A stretch of DNA of 64,000 nt from Mimachlamys varia (lineage: Eukaryota; Mollusca; Bivalvia; Pectinida; Pectinidae). Of the stretch, positions 1-9,558 are shown piece by piece. The stretch is taken from assembly GCA_947623455.1 (NCBI GenBank), contig OX392527.1:3406001-3470000 (forward strand), given 5' to 3'. Made by a program: the position numbers and the translations under genes. A model generated the notes under the pieces. The model had not been told where the DNA came from and made no database searches. It saw nothing but the letters and a program-made list of their open reading frames with translations. The stretch's first letter is position 1; each line of letters begins with the position of its first letter.

Positions 1-119
1 CTGTATAACTATTATATCATTATTCTCTTTAACATTATAGTTCCTACAAAAAGTCCCGTTCCAATAACGTACAAAAACAATGTAACATAACGTTGTTCTA
101 CACGATTATTGTGATACTT

Positions 120-490
120 ACCTGGTAAACATATATTTTGTCCGCTATAACTACATTTGTACTTACCTGGTAAACATATCTTTTGTCCGCTATTACTACA
201 TTTATACTTACCTGGTAAACATATCTTTTGTCCGCTATAACTACATTTGTACTTACCTGGTAAACATATCTTTTGTCCGCTATAACTACATTTGTACTTA
301 CCTGGTAAACATATCTTTTGTCCGCTATTACTGCATTTGTACTTACCTGGTAAACATATCTTTTGTCCGCTATAACTACATTTGTACTTACCTGGTAAAC
401 ATATCTTTTGTCCGCTATAACTACATTTGTACTTACCTGGTAAACATATCTTTTGTCCGCTATTACTACATTTGTACTTGGGTGGTAATG
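120..490 (-). repeat. 45-bp tandem array made of the DSL exon end plus 5' splice site (8 copies)
   Basis: On the minus strand each unit reads TACAAATGTAG...ATATGTTTACCAG followed by GTAAG. It is a copy of the last 40 or so bases of gene C exon 5 and its donor. The first donor is after position 437 and the last after 122, a spacing of exactly 7 x 45. The unit is 15 codons with no stop, so all eight donors share one phase. Copies differ mainly at one codon (AGTAAT versus AGTTAT). Confidence 0.92.
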
Positions 491-558
491 GTCGACAGGA
501 TACGGAGCAGTCTCCATAGTAATATTCCTCACACAAAATACTGTATTGTATAACCAAC
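437..558 (-). CDS. Gene C exon 5 (DSL domain)
   Basis: The acceptor is TTGTAATAG at 559-567 and the first donor is CCAG|GTAAGT after 437. The exon is 122 nt, phase 2 in and phase 1 out, the same length and phases as the DSL exons of genes A and B. Five of the six DSL cysteines are here; the sixth would come from the next exon after the usual GW.G..C. The 3' 40 nt or so are the unit amplified in the adjacent array, so the true exon end could be any of eight donors. Confidence 0.85.
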
Positions 559-3500
559 CTATTACAAAACAAAACGGAACAACAATTTAACGTCTGTCAT
601 CACCCTTATTTACCAACAATATAAAGTCTGCCCCTAACCTTAACATATTAATTATATTTTCGCCATTACATTCTGCATGTAATAATAAAAAGATCTGCCT
701 CGACACTGACATTCTGAAATTATAAAATCAGTATTTACCGTAACTTCCTCCACCTGTAGGTGTTCCCTAACTATCTCCACCTGTAGGTGTTCCCTAACTA
801 CCTCCACCTGTAGGTGTTCCCTATCTACCTCCCCCTGTAGGTGTTCCCTAACTACCTCCACATGTGGGTGTTCCCTAACTTCCTCCCCCTGTAGGTGCTC
901 CCTAACTACCTCCACCTGTAGGTGTTCCCTCTATACCTCCACATGTGGGTGTTCCTAACTACCTGCCCCTGTAAGTGTTCCCTAACTACCTCCACCAATA
1001 GGTGTTCCCTATCTACCTCCACCTGTAAGTGTTCCCTCTATACCTCCACCTGTGGGTGTTACCTAACTACCTCCACCAATAGTGGTTCCCTAACTACCTC
1101 CCCCTGTAGGTGTTCCCTAACTACCTCCCCCTGTAGGTGTTCCCTAACTACCTCCACCTGTAGGTCTTCCCTAACTTCTTCCCCCTGTAGGTGTTCCCTA
1201 ACTACATCCATCTGTAGGAGTTCCCTAACTTCCTCCACCTGTAGGTATTCCCTATCTACCTCCCCCTGTAGGTGTTCCCTCTATACCTCCACATGTGGGT
1301 GTTCCCTAACTACCTGCCACTGTAGGTGTTCCCTAACTACCTCCACCAATAGGTGTTCCCTATCTACCTCCACCTGTAAGTGTTCCCTCTATACCTCCAC
1401 CTGTGAGTGTTACCTAACTACCTCCACCAATAGTGGTTCCCTAACTACCTCCCCCTGTAGGTGTTCCCTAACTACCTCCCCCTGTAGGTGTTCCCTAACT
1501 ACCTCCCCCTGTAAATGTTCCCTAACTGCCTCCCCCTGTAGGTGTTCCCTAACTACCTCCCCCTGTAGGTGTTCCCTAACTACCTCCCCCTGTAGGTGTT
1601 CCCTAACCTCTGTTACACTTACTCCGCTGCCCCTACTTTTAGAGGCTTGGTGGTGTTATGCAACAGGATACCGTTTTGATCCACCGGTCCGGTTATTGGA
1701 TGATCTACTGATCCGATAAGATCATCACTCCCAAACACAGCTGTGGAATCTTTGTCTAGTACGTCTACTTTCACGTGTATTCCAGACTGATTACAGGAAA
1801 AGAAAAGATGTATAAAACATGGAGCTAAAGGAAAATAAATATGATTGGGTTACAACAAGGGATGAATGTAACACGATGTTACCTATCAAGACGATTGATT
1901 CAACCCTAATCTGAGTTGAAAAATCGAATAACTAGTGGTAAAAAAGCAAAGGACATATTTACACAGAGACCATTGAAAAGTATAAGACAATAAAACCTTG
2001 AGTTCCAGAAGAGTATGCGTCTTCTACTTCATTTACGACAATCGCAATGTAAGTCTAGGTAACATCCACGTAAACAGCACCTCCTCAAAGTGAGAACCGA
2101 GGCATTTTCAATACAAATCAAAGTGACATACAAAACAAGTGCTAATTGTAATGGGGTACCATTACAGATGTCCCCCAAACTACCCCTTTGGTCGGAACTG
2201 ATGAGCCCAATGAACTCACAATGGAAATATAGCTGACACCTCATATATCAGCGGTCATGTTGACGAATTAGGAAACGGAGGTTACGACAATGTCCGTGGT
2301 GTCCTACAACAGTTATATATAAAATTTCATTGAAATCGGACAATATATAAATTTCGACCAATCAGAAGCCAGGAAATAGCGGCCACGTTGACGAATCACG
2401 AAACAGAGGTTACGACAATGTTGTTGGTGTAATACTACACATATATATTAAATTTCATTGAAATCGGACAATATCTAAATTTCGACCAATCAGAAGCCAG
2501 GAAATAGCGGCCATGTTGACGAATCATGAAACGGATGTGACGACAATGTTGTTGGTGTAATACTACACATATATATTAAATTTCATTGAAATCGGACAAT
2601 ATATAAATTTCGACCAATCAGAGGCCTCCATTTTCGTTTCGGTGGCAACCAAACTTTACGAAAATGTTACCATGTTATTTAGCATCCCTTAAAACACCCA
2701 TGTACCAATTTTTACTGAAATCGGAGACTGAATTTTGAAAACCGGAAATTAGCTCTGGCGGCCATCTTGGACTTCCGGTCGCGAAAAAACAACCCGTTTT
2801 CACACACCCCGCCCCTAATGAGTATGTGTGTGAAGTTTCGTGAAGATACGTCCAGTAGTTTTTGAGAAAACGGTCGGAAACCTCCGCGGCGGAAGAAAGT
2901 GGAAGAAACAAGAATAATAATAATAATAAGAAACCGAGCAAAAACAATATGTCCCCCCACTTCGTTTGGGGGACATAACGAGTGTACAAGTTATTGAACA
3001 AGTCCACCTTCATAACAACAATGAAACAGAATGCATCTCAGTAGGATCAACATGGACAGCATAAAACTTGCTCGTAGTCTTCATCAGATGTTTTCAAAAT
3101 GTTAAGCTGCGATTATTATATAAAATAGTACATACCCCCCAACGGTTGAAAGTCTTGACGATGGGATTAGTCATGCTTCTGATGACACCGCCGAACCTAA
3201 TGGTGTCCGTGTTATCATATACCTGTGACTTCACCTGAGCGTACTCACACCTGAACAGCAAAACCAACAGTCGTCATCAAGATCATTTAGTGTAAAAGAT
3301 GTAAACTTATCCACAGATTCAATATCTATCCCTTTGTGCAGTCTGGCATGAAGTGGATATGACAAAGGATTAGTCATTATCAAAACAATACAAATCATTC
3401 AGATATAGAAATAATTATTTTCATAATAGAAAACCAAATAGTTTAATCAACATATACATAAGTAACCATGCCAAAAGAATAAGATATGTTTCAGCACACG

Positions 3501-4310
3501 CATTTCTAAGTTATTCATGAATAGAAGCTAAGTTTGTCATCTAAAAAGTCACAATATCATATCACAATGTATAGCCAGACATGTGTTTAATGATACGGGT
3601 TTAATAAGGATGACGTAACACACACATATGCTGCACATTTTAAATTTAATAATGGATACAGTATACCGAAAAAAAAATGAATTCAACTGCATCATACAGC
3701 TGTTTGGTCCTCATAAGACTGTTCAGTGATGCTAAGGGCCAAAAGGTGGGAAAATAAAATTTCTAAATTAATGTAGAAGCTGAAGGGTCAGGAGCGTAAA
3801 ACCCCTTAAGTTTATGAATTTAAAAGTAAAATGAGACTAGTTCTGTATACTTTCAAATCGTGTACTACGAAAATAATATGTATTTTGATGAAGATCCACT
3901 CACCCAGAGCTGGCCAGAAGACCCACACATATTTTGAAGAACGGATCACACTCGTTGGCACCACATCCACTTGTACTGAGACTCTCACAGCACTGGCCTG
4001 CTGCGTCTTTGTGGGAGGGGTTGGAGTAAGAGAGGAACCGCACGGAGACCGTACCCCCAGTCTTCACCTGTCAGGGAAACCACTCTCTGATTATGTATGA
4101 AAAATATATATCAAACAAATGGTAGGTTGAATAGAAATGTTTGGATGTGAAAACAATTTTCCTTTTGTTATACAACAAATTCAAAATGATAAACATGACA
4201 GGGATTTCACCTTGAAAAGGTGTGAAGGTACAAGGATAGCTAAAATGAAATAATACCTCAATGATTCCATACAGGAGCGAAACGATGACGAAATGGCCGA
4301 CGGACGACAT
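437..4310 (-). CDS. Gene C: DSL (Notch-ligand-like) gene, exons 1-5, 3' part beyond window
   Basis: Five exons are visible: 4310-4257, 4067-3904, 3250-3136, 1786-1623 and 558-437. All have AG/GT borders and phases 0, 2, 0, 2, 1. They encode a hydrophobic leader, an MNNL-like region with the CC..C...CD.FFKICV cysteine pattern of Delta/Serrate N-termini, a C2-like segment (VDVLDKDSTAVFGSDDLIG, with acidic loop residues) and a DSL domain (CEEYYYGDCSVSCRP). By family knowledge this would be a secreted or membrane ligand for a Notch-type receptor, with the MNNL/C2 and DSL modules contacting receptor and membrane. The EGF exon expected next would lie left of base 1. Exon order and phases match genes A and B. 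Function is inferred from domains only. Confidence 0.8.
745..1608. repeat. 27-bp minisatellite at the start of gene C intron 4 (about 32 copies)
   Basis: The plus-strand unit is built on CTACCTCC, CCTGTAGG and TGTTCCCTAA. The array starts about 15 nt past the exon 4 donor at 1623. The first intronic bases (AGAGGTTAGGGAAC on the minus strand) match the unit, so it probably grew from the intron start. Twenty-seven bases are nine codons, which explains the long Cys/Ser/Thr-rich frame on the plus strand; that frame is not a gene. Confidence 0.92.
1623..1786 (-). CDS. Gene C exon 4 (C2-like strand region of the N-terminal module)
   Basis: Acceptor TGTAATCAG and donor GCGGA|GTAAGTG. The exon is 164 nt, phase 0 in and phase 2 out. 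It encodes SGIHVKVDVLDKD...FGSDDLIGSVDHPI. This resembles the calcium-loop strands of C2 domains, consistent with the C2 fold known for Notch-ligand N-termini. It joins exon 5 in frame (..VGAA E LVIQYSILCEEYYYG). Confidence 0.82.
1965..2110 (-). mobile_element. Degenerate Penelope-like element 3' fragment in gene C intron 3
   Basis: The stretch around CCAGAAGAGTATGCGTCTTC and TCCTCAAAGTGAGAACCGAG is a diverged copy of sequence also present at 29,765-29,860. The reverse complement of related sequence occurs near 14,600 and 15,560-15,660. Those larger copies sit next to recognisable Penelope-like reverse-transcriptase remnants. Only this short piece is present here. Confidence 0.45.
2250..2980. 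mobile_element. Interspersed element: three 128-bp tandem units ending in a strong hairpin
   Basis: Units begin near 2258, 2386 and 2514 (GTTGACGAAT...ACGACAATG...CATTGAAATCGGACAATAT...TTCGACCAATCAGA). Then come diverged single-copy sequence, an (AAT)n tract near 2915 and a terminal hairpin, TATGTCCCCC at 2948-2957 pairing with GGGGGACATA at 2968-2977. No coding capacity is seen. The modular repeat plus 3' hairpin suggests a short non-autonomous transposon, but I cannot name the family. It lies in gene C intron 3. Confidence 0.5.
3136..3250 (-). CDS. Gene C exon 3 (MNNL region)
   Basis: Acceptor CTGTTCAG and donor TTGGGG|GTATGT (3136). The exon is 115 nt, phase 2 in and phase 0 out, identical in length to gene B exon 3. 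It encodes CEYAQVKSQVYDNTDTI...RSMTNPIVKTFNRW. It aligns by eye with gene B (CVYG...NNTDLLNFG...LTNPVVFNF), sharing the leading Cys and the TNP motif. Confidence 0.82.
3570..3830 (+). repeat. Dispersed repeat also found at 16,131-16,355
   Basis: Shared landmarks in the same order are GTAACACACACATATGCTG, GCATCATACAGCTG, GGGCCAAA.GGTGGGAA and GCGTAAAACCCCTTAA. The two copies are clearly diverged. The second copy directly follows Penelope-like remnants, so this may be a 3' untranslated part of such an element. It lies in gene C intron 2. Confidence 0.55.
3904..4067 (-). CDS. Gene C exon 2 (MNNL cysteine-rich N-terminus)
   Basis: Acceptor CCTGACAG and donor CTCTGG|GTGAGT. The exon is 164 nt, phase 0 in and phase 2 out. 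It encodes VKTGGTVSVRFLSYSNP... then a CC...C...NECDPFFKICV block, the spacing typical of the Delta/Serrate N-terminal (MNNL) domain. The glycine-rich start (GGT.S.RF) is shared with genes A and B. Confidence 0.85.
4257..4310 (-). CDS. Gene C exon 1 (start codon and signal peptide)
   Basis: ATG at 4308-4310 encodes MSSVGHFVIVSLLYGIIE and the exon ends at GAG|GTATTA (phase 0). The hydrophobic leader and the phase-0 junction to V-K-T-G-G match gene B. The reading frame stays open upstream to about 4658, but those residues do not look like a leader. I therefore chose this ATG. Confidence 0.75.
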
Positions 4311-4898
4311 GATGGTGATGGATGCCAAGGACACTTGGGGAAATAACAGAGTACCCCAGTCTGTGTGACGGTATATCAGTACAATCTTGTGTCGCACCTG
4401 TAATTGTGTGTGAAGTGGCCCACTTTTATGACTTATTACTTCAGCTTTCAATATGTAGATATTGACAAAGAAAGCTTTATCTCCATGTTGAAAAGGAACA
4501 AACCAATATGTTGGACACCTCGTGAAGGATGTGTGCCTGTTATGAGGTAGAGCGATTAACCACGAATGGTCCACACGGTTCCAAAGCACATGGATTAAGT
4601 GGCCTTTTAACCTCAACATGTATTGTATATCTACCTTATATTTATTGGCATATTCCATTGTTCAATAATGAACACATGTCAAACTAGAGGTTTTCAATTT
4701 TCGTAAAAATCTGTCCGTTGTCTGATGAATTCGTTACACGTTAATGCTAATAAAATGTTATTAATAAAATTAAAAACATTTAACACATGATAAGGTCCCA
4801 TTGATATCGTTAAACGCTCCGGCAATATTTAGTAAAATTGAAAAAGGTCCTAGTAAATAAAATTAGTTGATAGATTTTTTTATTATTGTAATTTATTT
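4311..4898. other. Upstream region of gene C
   Basis: This should hold the gene C promoter. I see AT-rich single-copy sequence and an upstream in-frame open stretch of low protein-like quality. No tandem repeats or convincing core promoter motif are visible. Confidence 0.3.
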
Positions 4899-5055
4899 AA
4901 GGATTAAAGTTTCTTTCTGGTGGTTTTATCAAAGGATAAAGTTCAGTAGGATATCGATAGTTGGAATGGAACGCGAAGCGTTCCATGAAACAACTATCGA
5001 TATCCTACTGAACTTTATCCTTTGATAAAACCACCAGAAAGAAACTTTAATCCTT
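4899..5055. repeat. Perfect 65-bp inverted repeat (fold-back)
   Basis: The arms 4899-4963 and 4991-5055 are exact reverse complements over 65 bases. The 27-nt spacer contains its own stem, TGGAACGC / GCGTTCCA around GAA, so the DNA or RNA could fold into one nearly continuous hairpin. Part of the arm (ATAAAGTTCAGTAGG) recurs in direct orientation to arm 1 at about 5500. Confidence 0.92.
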
Positions 5056-5525
5056 ATATTTACTGTCCAGACCTTATATTCCCACGTGTATTTATTTCTT
5101 TCATCAGATATTATGATACTTACTGCGATGAAATCAAACAGTATCGTTTGGTTTCGGTAGACTGTTGAAACAGCCGCCTTATGAAGTGACGAACTCCCGC
5201 GAAATTTCAGTCAACAAGTAAACAAAAAAGTTCCAAAAGATAACATCTGTTTATTGTTATTTTTTCACATAAGTTCATATATAAACAAACCATACTGTCT
5301 TTGTTACTGTTATTGTATTTAAAAAAACCCATTAAAATGCTTCTTATTTATTTCTTGAATAAATTAACACATGCTACGCGGCAGGATATTTATCGAGTCT
5401 GTAAAGTAGTGACGCGGCCTCGTGTTCAAATTGTAACGGAGTGTATTACTGCGCGCTGCGCCAATAGGCGCGTGATCCACTGATTTTATCGGAAAATAAA
5501 GTTCAGTAGGCATTCGTAGAAATGT
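5056..5525. mobile_element. Possible small DNA element with inverted ends
   Basis: The right arm of the fold-back (TACTGAACTTTATCC) and the segment near 5483-5515 (TTTTATCGGAAAATAAAGTTCAGTAGG) are imperfect inverted repeats bounding about 0.5 kb. The interior has a GC-rich patch, GCGCGCTGCGCCAATAGGCGCG, near 5450. No transposase frame is seen. The family is unknown. Confidence 0.35.
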
Positions 5526-5969
5526 ATAGGCAATATACTATCAATTCCAAACAGACTGTAAATATTAAATATTATCTCATCACTTTCAATTCAATATGTA
5601 TAGTTAAACTATTGCCCAATGCCGACCCTATTAATTACTCAACCGAACCTTTATCAAAACTCCTAACCACCTTAGTACCATTACATCAGTGCTACAGTCT
5701 TATAGTAACACTTTATACTCCCGAGGTGGAATTATCGCGATTTGGATTTTTGACAAATTTTTCATCAATTTTGAGCATCCCCTCTTCAAAAATATTTCAT
5801 TTCCATTTTATACATTATCTTATATCATACCAAACTGAGAGAACGCCTTCAGTCTTTCATCATTAGAGTTTCCTTTTACACAAAAGGCAGATAACGATAC
5901 GCATATACATGTATGACTGTGAACATAATTATTTGGAACATACTTTGTGAAAAAAAAATTTTTTTTTCG
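5526..5969. other. No gene recognised
   Basis: AT-rich sequence with one short open frame lacking recognisable motifs, and an A9T9 tract near 5951-5968. It may be the degenerate 5' side of the Penelope-like element that becomes recognisable just downstream. Confidence 0.3.
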
Positions 5970-6658
5970 AGTTTAGAGGAGAGATTATCCAGCAGACTGT
6001 TGGCGTTCCTATGGGAACAAAATGTGTTCAACAATTAACTGATTTTGTTGAGGAGCTTATCAGGACAGTTAGCAACAACTTTGCCAAATATTTTTATTTC
6101 ACTTTTATGTATAACGATGATGTGATGTCTATAAATAACAAGACATGTGATGACCTAGTCGATCGAATATAAACCTTCTAAACTTGAAATCAATGACACA
6201 CCATACTCTTCTGCAACAGCTTCATCCCTTGATCTTTTTTTGAAATCTGACCAACACGGACAGCTTACTTCTAAGCTATACGATAAACGTGACGATTTCA
6301 ATTTTTCGATCGTGAACTTTCCGTTTCTTTTAGTAACATCCCTGCTTCTCCAAATTATGGTGTTTACATATCGCAGTTGATTCGTTATTCTATGGCTTGC
6401 TCTAAATATCATGATTTTCGTGATCGATGTCGACTGCTGACAAATAAATTGACAACATATTGGATTCGAGGGAGGTCGATTGATCCGAACTTTGGGCAAG
6501 TTTTATGGTCGCTATCTTTGTCTCATTAAAAAATATTCTATATCTTTGTGGGATATGAAGATTGACGTTTTTGAGTATGCTTGTAAGTATGCTTACTTGT
6601 TGTGATTGACAATGGCTAGGCTCTCATTTCGAGGACTTGACGTTTACTTGGATGTGAC
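5970..6658 (+). pseudogene. Degenerate Penelope-like reverse transcriptase, left half (outermost nest layer)
   Basis: Across shifting frames the plus strand reads QQTVGVPMGTKC, then YFTFMYNDDVMSIN, DLVDRI, LDLFLKSDQHGQLTSKLYDK, FNFSIVNFPF and VYISQLIRYS. These resemble conserved blocks of the reverse transcriptase found in Penelope-like elements of many invertebrates. The catalytic box reads YNDD. Frameshifts and stops show it is dead. The copy is interrupted at 6658/6670 by the LINE and its matching continuation resumes at 14,598. Confidence 0.7.
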
Positions 6659-6670
6659 AAAGATTTACAT
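6659..6670. repeat. Target-site duplication of the LINE (left)
   Basis: AAAGATTTACAT is repeated at 14,586-14,597 after the A tract. Joining host sequence across the element gives a Penelope-like stretch resembling the uninterrupted one near 15,580-15,630. Confidence 0.8.
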
Positions 6671-6931
6671 TTACAAGAGAATTAGAAAATTTAAGAAAAC
6701 ATAAATTAATGGGCAATATGATACGTTCCCGAGTGAAATGGATAAATGAAGGGGAAAAACCAACTAAATACTTCTGTGGACTAGAATCTCGAAACTACAC
6801 CAGTACAATAATTCCAAAAATAGAAAAAAGACGATGGTACAGTTATCACAGAACAGACAGAAATTCTGAATGAAACAAAACTTTTTTATGAAACTTTATA
6901 TAAAAGAAACACTAATATACAGGATGTTAAC

Positions 6932-7303
6932 TTGGAGAACCTATTGGATCCATATGATATTCCTAAATTATCTCCCCTTGAATCACTTTCATTAGAAGGG
7001 CCAGTGACTGTAACTGAAATGGCAAAAACTCTAGTAAAAATGAAAGATAATAAAAGTCCTGGCTCCGACGGATTCTCAGTTGAATTTTTTAAAGTATTTT
7101 GGAAACAACTTGGAAACTTTATTGTAAGGTCAATTAATTTTGGTTATTCAGTTGCAGAACTATCTGTTACACAAAAACAAGGAATAATAACATGTATCCC
7201 AAAAGGCAATAAACCCCGTAATAAACTTAAGAACTGGCGTCCCATTACTCTTCTTAATACCATTTATAAGATGGCATCCGGCACAATAGCAGAAAGACTA
7301 TAA
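6932..7303 (+). pseudogene. LINE reverse transcriptase, N-terminal part (frameshifted)
   Basis: Encodes DNKSPGSDGFSVEFFK and NWRPITLLNTIYK, which are RT blocks. The frame closes after AERL at 7303, while the homologous continuation (TGFIPGRYIGENTRLI) is in another frame from about 7300. There is therefore a frameshift here. Another lies near 6830, where one extra A in a run of six breaks the frame after PKIEK. Confidence 0.8.
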
Positions 7304-7371
7304 TAACCAAATTAATTAGTAGTAATCAAACAGGCTTTATACCAGGTAGATACATTGGAGAAAATACACGT

Positions 7372-9123
7372 TTGATTTATGATTTGATGCATTATACTGA
7401 AGAAAATGACATACCTGGTCTTTTATTGTTAATTGATTTTGAAAAAGCTTTTGACTCTGTCTCTTGGGATTTTATTACAAAAACTTTGAATTTCTTCAAT
7501 TTTGGCCCATCACTTATTAACTGGATCAAAGAAAATATAAGCTCTGCAGTTAATATAGGAGGTAACTTATCCAAATTTTTCACTATTGAGCGCGGATGCC
7601 GTCAAGGGGACCCTGTTTCTTCATATATTTTTATTTTATGTGCAGAAATTTTATCAATTATATTAAGAAATAATTCAGATATCAAGGGTATTGTAGTTAA
7701 CAACAAAGAAATCCTTTTGTCTCAGTTTGCGGATGATACGTCTGTTATTCTTGATGGTGCAGAAAAGTCTTTAAATGTAACCCTAACACAACTTAATTAT
7801 TACGCTAGAATTTCAGGTCTTAAAATGAATTTCACCAAGACCCAGGTAATTTGGATAGGTAGTGAAAAATACAGTAGTAATAAATATACAACAGAACATG
7901 GTCTTTTGTGGGGAAGTACAAAGTTTAATCTGTTAGGCATAGAGTATGATGTTGATCTACATAAGGTTGTTAAATTAAACTTTGACAAGAAACTGGTTAG
8001 ACTTAAATCACTCATAAACTCATGGAGTAGAAGAAATCTCACTCCAATCGGTAGGATAACCATTATTAAAACATTGCTAATCTCACAATTCAATCATCTT
8101 TTTATAGCTCTTCCTAATCCCCCTGACTTGTATGTTAAAAAAATAAATGATGTTTTATATGAATTCTTATGGTGCGGAAAGACCGATAAAGTTAAACGTG
8201 ATGTTATAATAAAGTCATATGAACAGGGTGGTTTGAAAATGATTCACTTGAAATCTTTCATAACGGCGCTAAAGTCAACGTGGGTGAGGAGGATCTATAG
8301 AGAAGATGCGAGTTGGACTTTTATTACTGAAAACTTCATTGATAAGTTCTCTTTAGCTAATTGTGGTATTCATAAAGTGAAAACTACAATTGAAGACTGT
8401 AGTAATTTGTTTTGGAAAAATGTATTAGAAGCATGGTATCAAACAGTAATTTCATCGAATATTTATAATGAAAAAGTATGTGAAAATCCGTTGTGGTACA
8501 ATCACAATATCAAAATAAATAAAAAAACAATTTTCTGTAAAGAGTGGTACAGAAAAGGGGTACTTTTTATTCATGATGTTTTGAAAGAAGATGGTTCTTT
8601 ATATAGTTTTGATGAGTTTCGACAGAGATATGGGATTACCTCTAATTTCTTAACTTTTCACAGCATAATTAGTGCTATAAAACAATTTATGAGAAGTAAT
8701 CCAGAATTTTTCACTCTAGAAAAAAGTATTTGCTTACCTAATATACCATTAAATCTTAAGATTATATTACGGAAGGCAAAAGGGGCACATGATATGTATG
8801 CTGTTTTATGCCATAATGAGGTAAAACCTACATCACAAAGGAAATGGTCCACAGTTTTCAACATTGAGGACAAATTATGGAACAAGATTTATAAGTCTCC
8901 TTTTATAACTACTAATAGTACGAAATTAAGATGGCTTCAATACCGAATTAACCATAGAATCTTGACAACAAACACACTTCTTCATAAAATGGGTATAAAA
9001 CAGTATACATCTTGTACATTTTGTAAAAGATATCCAGAAACAATTGAACATTTATTTTGGAATTGTGAAAAGGTAAGCGATTTTCTAAGAGAACTTAAAC
9101 AATCACTTGCAACCAGTAACATT
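7372..9123 (+). pseudogene. LINE reverse transcriptase core, thumb and zinc-binding region
   Basis: The frame opened at 7372 has LLLIDFEKAFDSVSW (first catalytic Asp block), RGCRQGDPVSSYIF and SQFADDTSVILDG with the FADD box at residues 119-122. These are followed by SGLKMNFTKTQVIWIG and LLGIEY. The Cys/His motif CTFCKR...HLFWNC lies near the 3' end. The catalytic residues look intact, but frameshifts upstream and the LTR insertion downstream kill the protein. The open frame continues to 9210 only by reading into the LTR. Confidence 0.88.
9120..9123. repeat. Target-site duplication of the LTR element (left)
   Basis: CATT precedes the TG of the left LTR, and CATT follows the CA of the right LTR at 13,043-13,046. 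Removing the insert restores the LINE frame (..ATSNI then DVNFVKQEF..). Confidence 0.7.
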
Positions 9124-9544
9124 TGTAACAAAACACGCTGGACACAGAAGTTGGTCGAGTTGGTAATTTATTCAGGTACTCGTGGTGTTGTTAGGATGTC
9201 GCTCGTCTAAAGTCCTGAGTTCGTGTGTGTCTGTTCTGAAGTTACAGTCCGAATTTAAGCCTTCCTGCGTTTTGCCCCCAGCTAACCATAAAAATGACCT
9301 GTTAGTAACTTTTGATTCACTCCCCGAATGCTTCATGACAGGTGCACGAATGCTTCATGACAGGTGCACGTTAATTAGGGTCAAGTGCCAATTAAGTCGA
9401 CAGGTACACGTTAATTGGAGTCCAGGGCCCACTTAGTTTTCAGCCATAAATATATATATCTGTCCGAGCTTTCTCTTCCCAGTCAGTCATAAATATATAT
9501 CTCCCCCCGAGCTATATCTTCCCCAGCACAGCTATTGTGTAACA
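9124..9544 (-). repeat. LTR (3' LTR in element orientation)
   Basis: Matches 12,623-13,042 nearly base for base, with small differences at the plus-strand left end (CACGCTGG versus CATGCTGG, CTCGTGGTGTTG versus CTCATGGTGTG). It contains an internal doublet of GAATGCTTCATGACAGGTGC and two copies of CATAAATATATAT, a possible promoter region. Confidence 0.9.
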
Positions 9545-9558
9545 TTCGTCCCCCTTTT
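9545..9558 (-). other. Polypurine tract
   Basis: On the minus strand AAAAGGGGGACGAA immediately abuts the TGTTACAC start of the LTR. This is the expected plus-strand priming site and fixes the element's orientation. Confidence 0.75.

Larger units (their letters stand above)
6671..9123 (+). mobile_element. 5'-truncated non-LTR retrotransposon (LINE), left part
   Basis: The element starts inside the ORF2 region upstream of the reverse transcriptase; no endonuclease is present. Order: a pre-RT segment (MIRSRVKWINEGEKPTKYFC), RT blocks, a thumb region and a C-terminal zinc-knuckle-like CTFCKR...ETIEHLFWNC. The element is cut at 9123 by the LTR retrotransposon and resumes at 13,043. It ends in poly-A at 14,585 and is flanked by a 12-bp target duplication, so insertion was by target-primed reverse transcription. 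Confidence 0.88.

Noticed and set aside
922..1719. Cys/Ser/Thr-rich 265-codon frame resembling keratin-associated or antifreeze-type repeats
   Set aside because: It is the plus-strand reading of the 27-bp intronic array and ends antisense to gene C exon 4.
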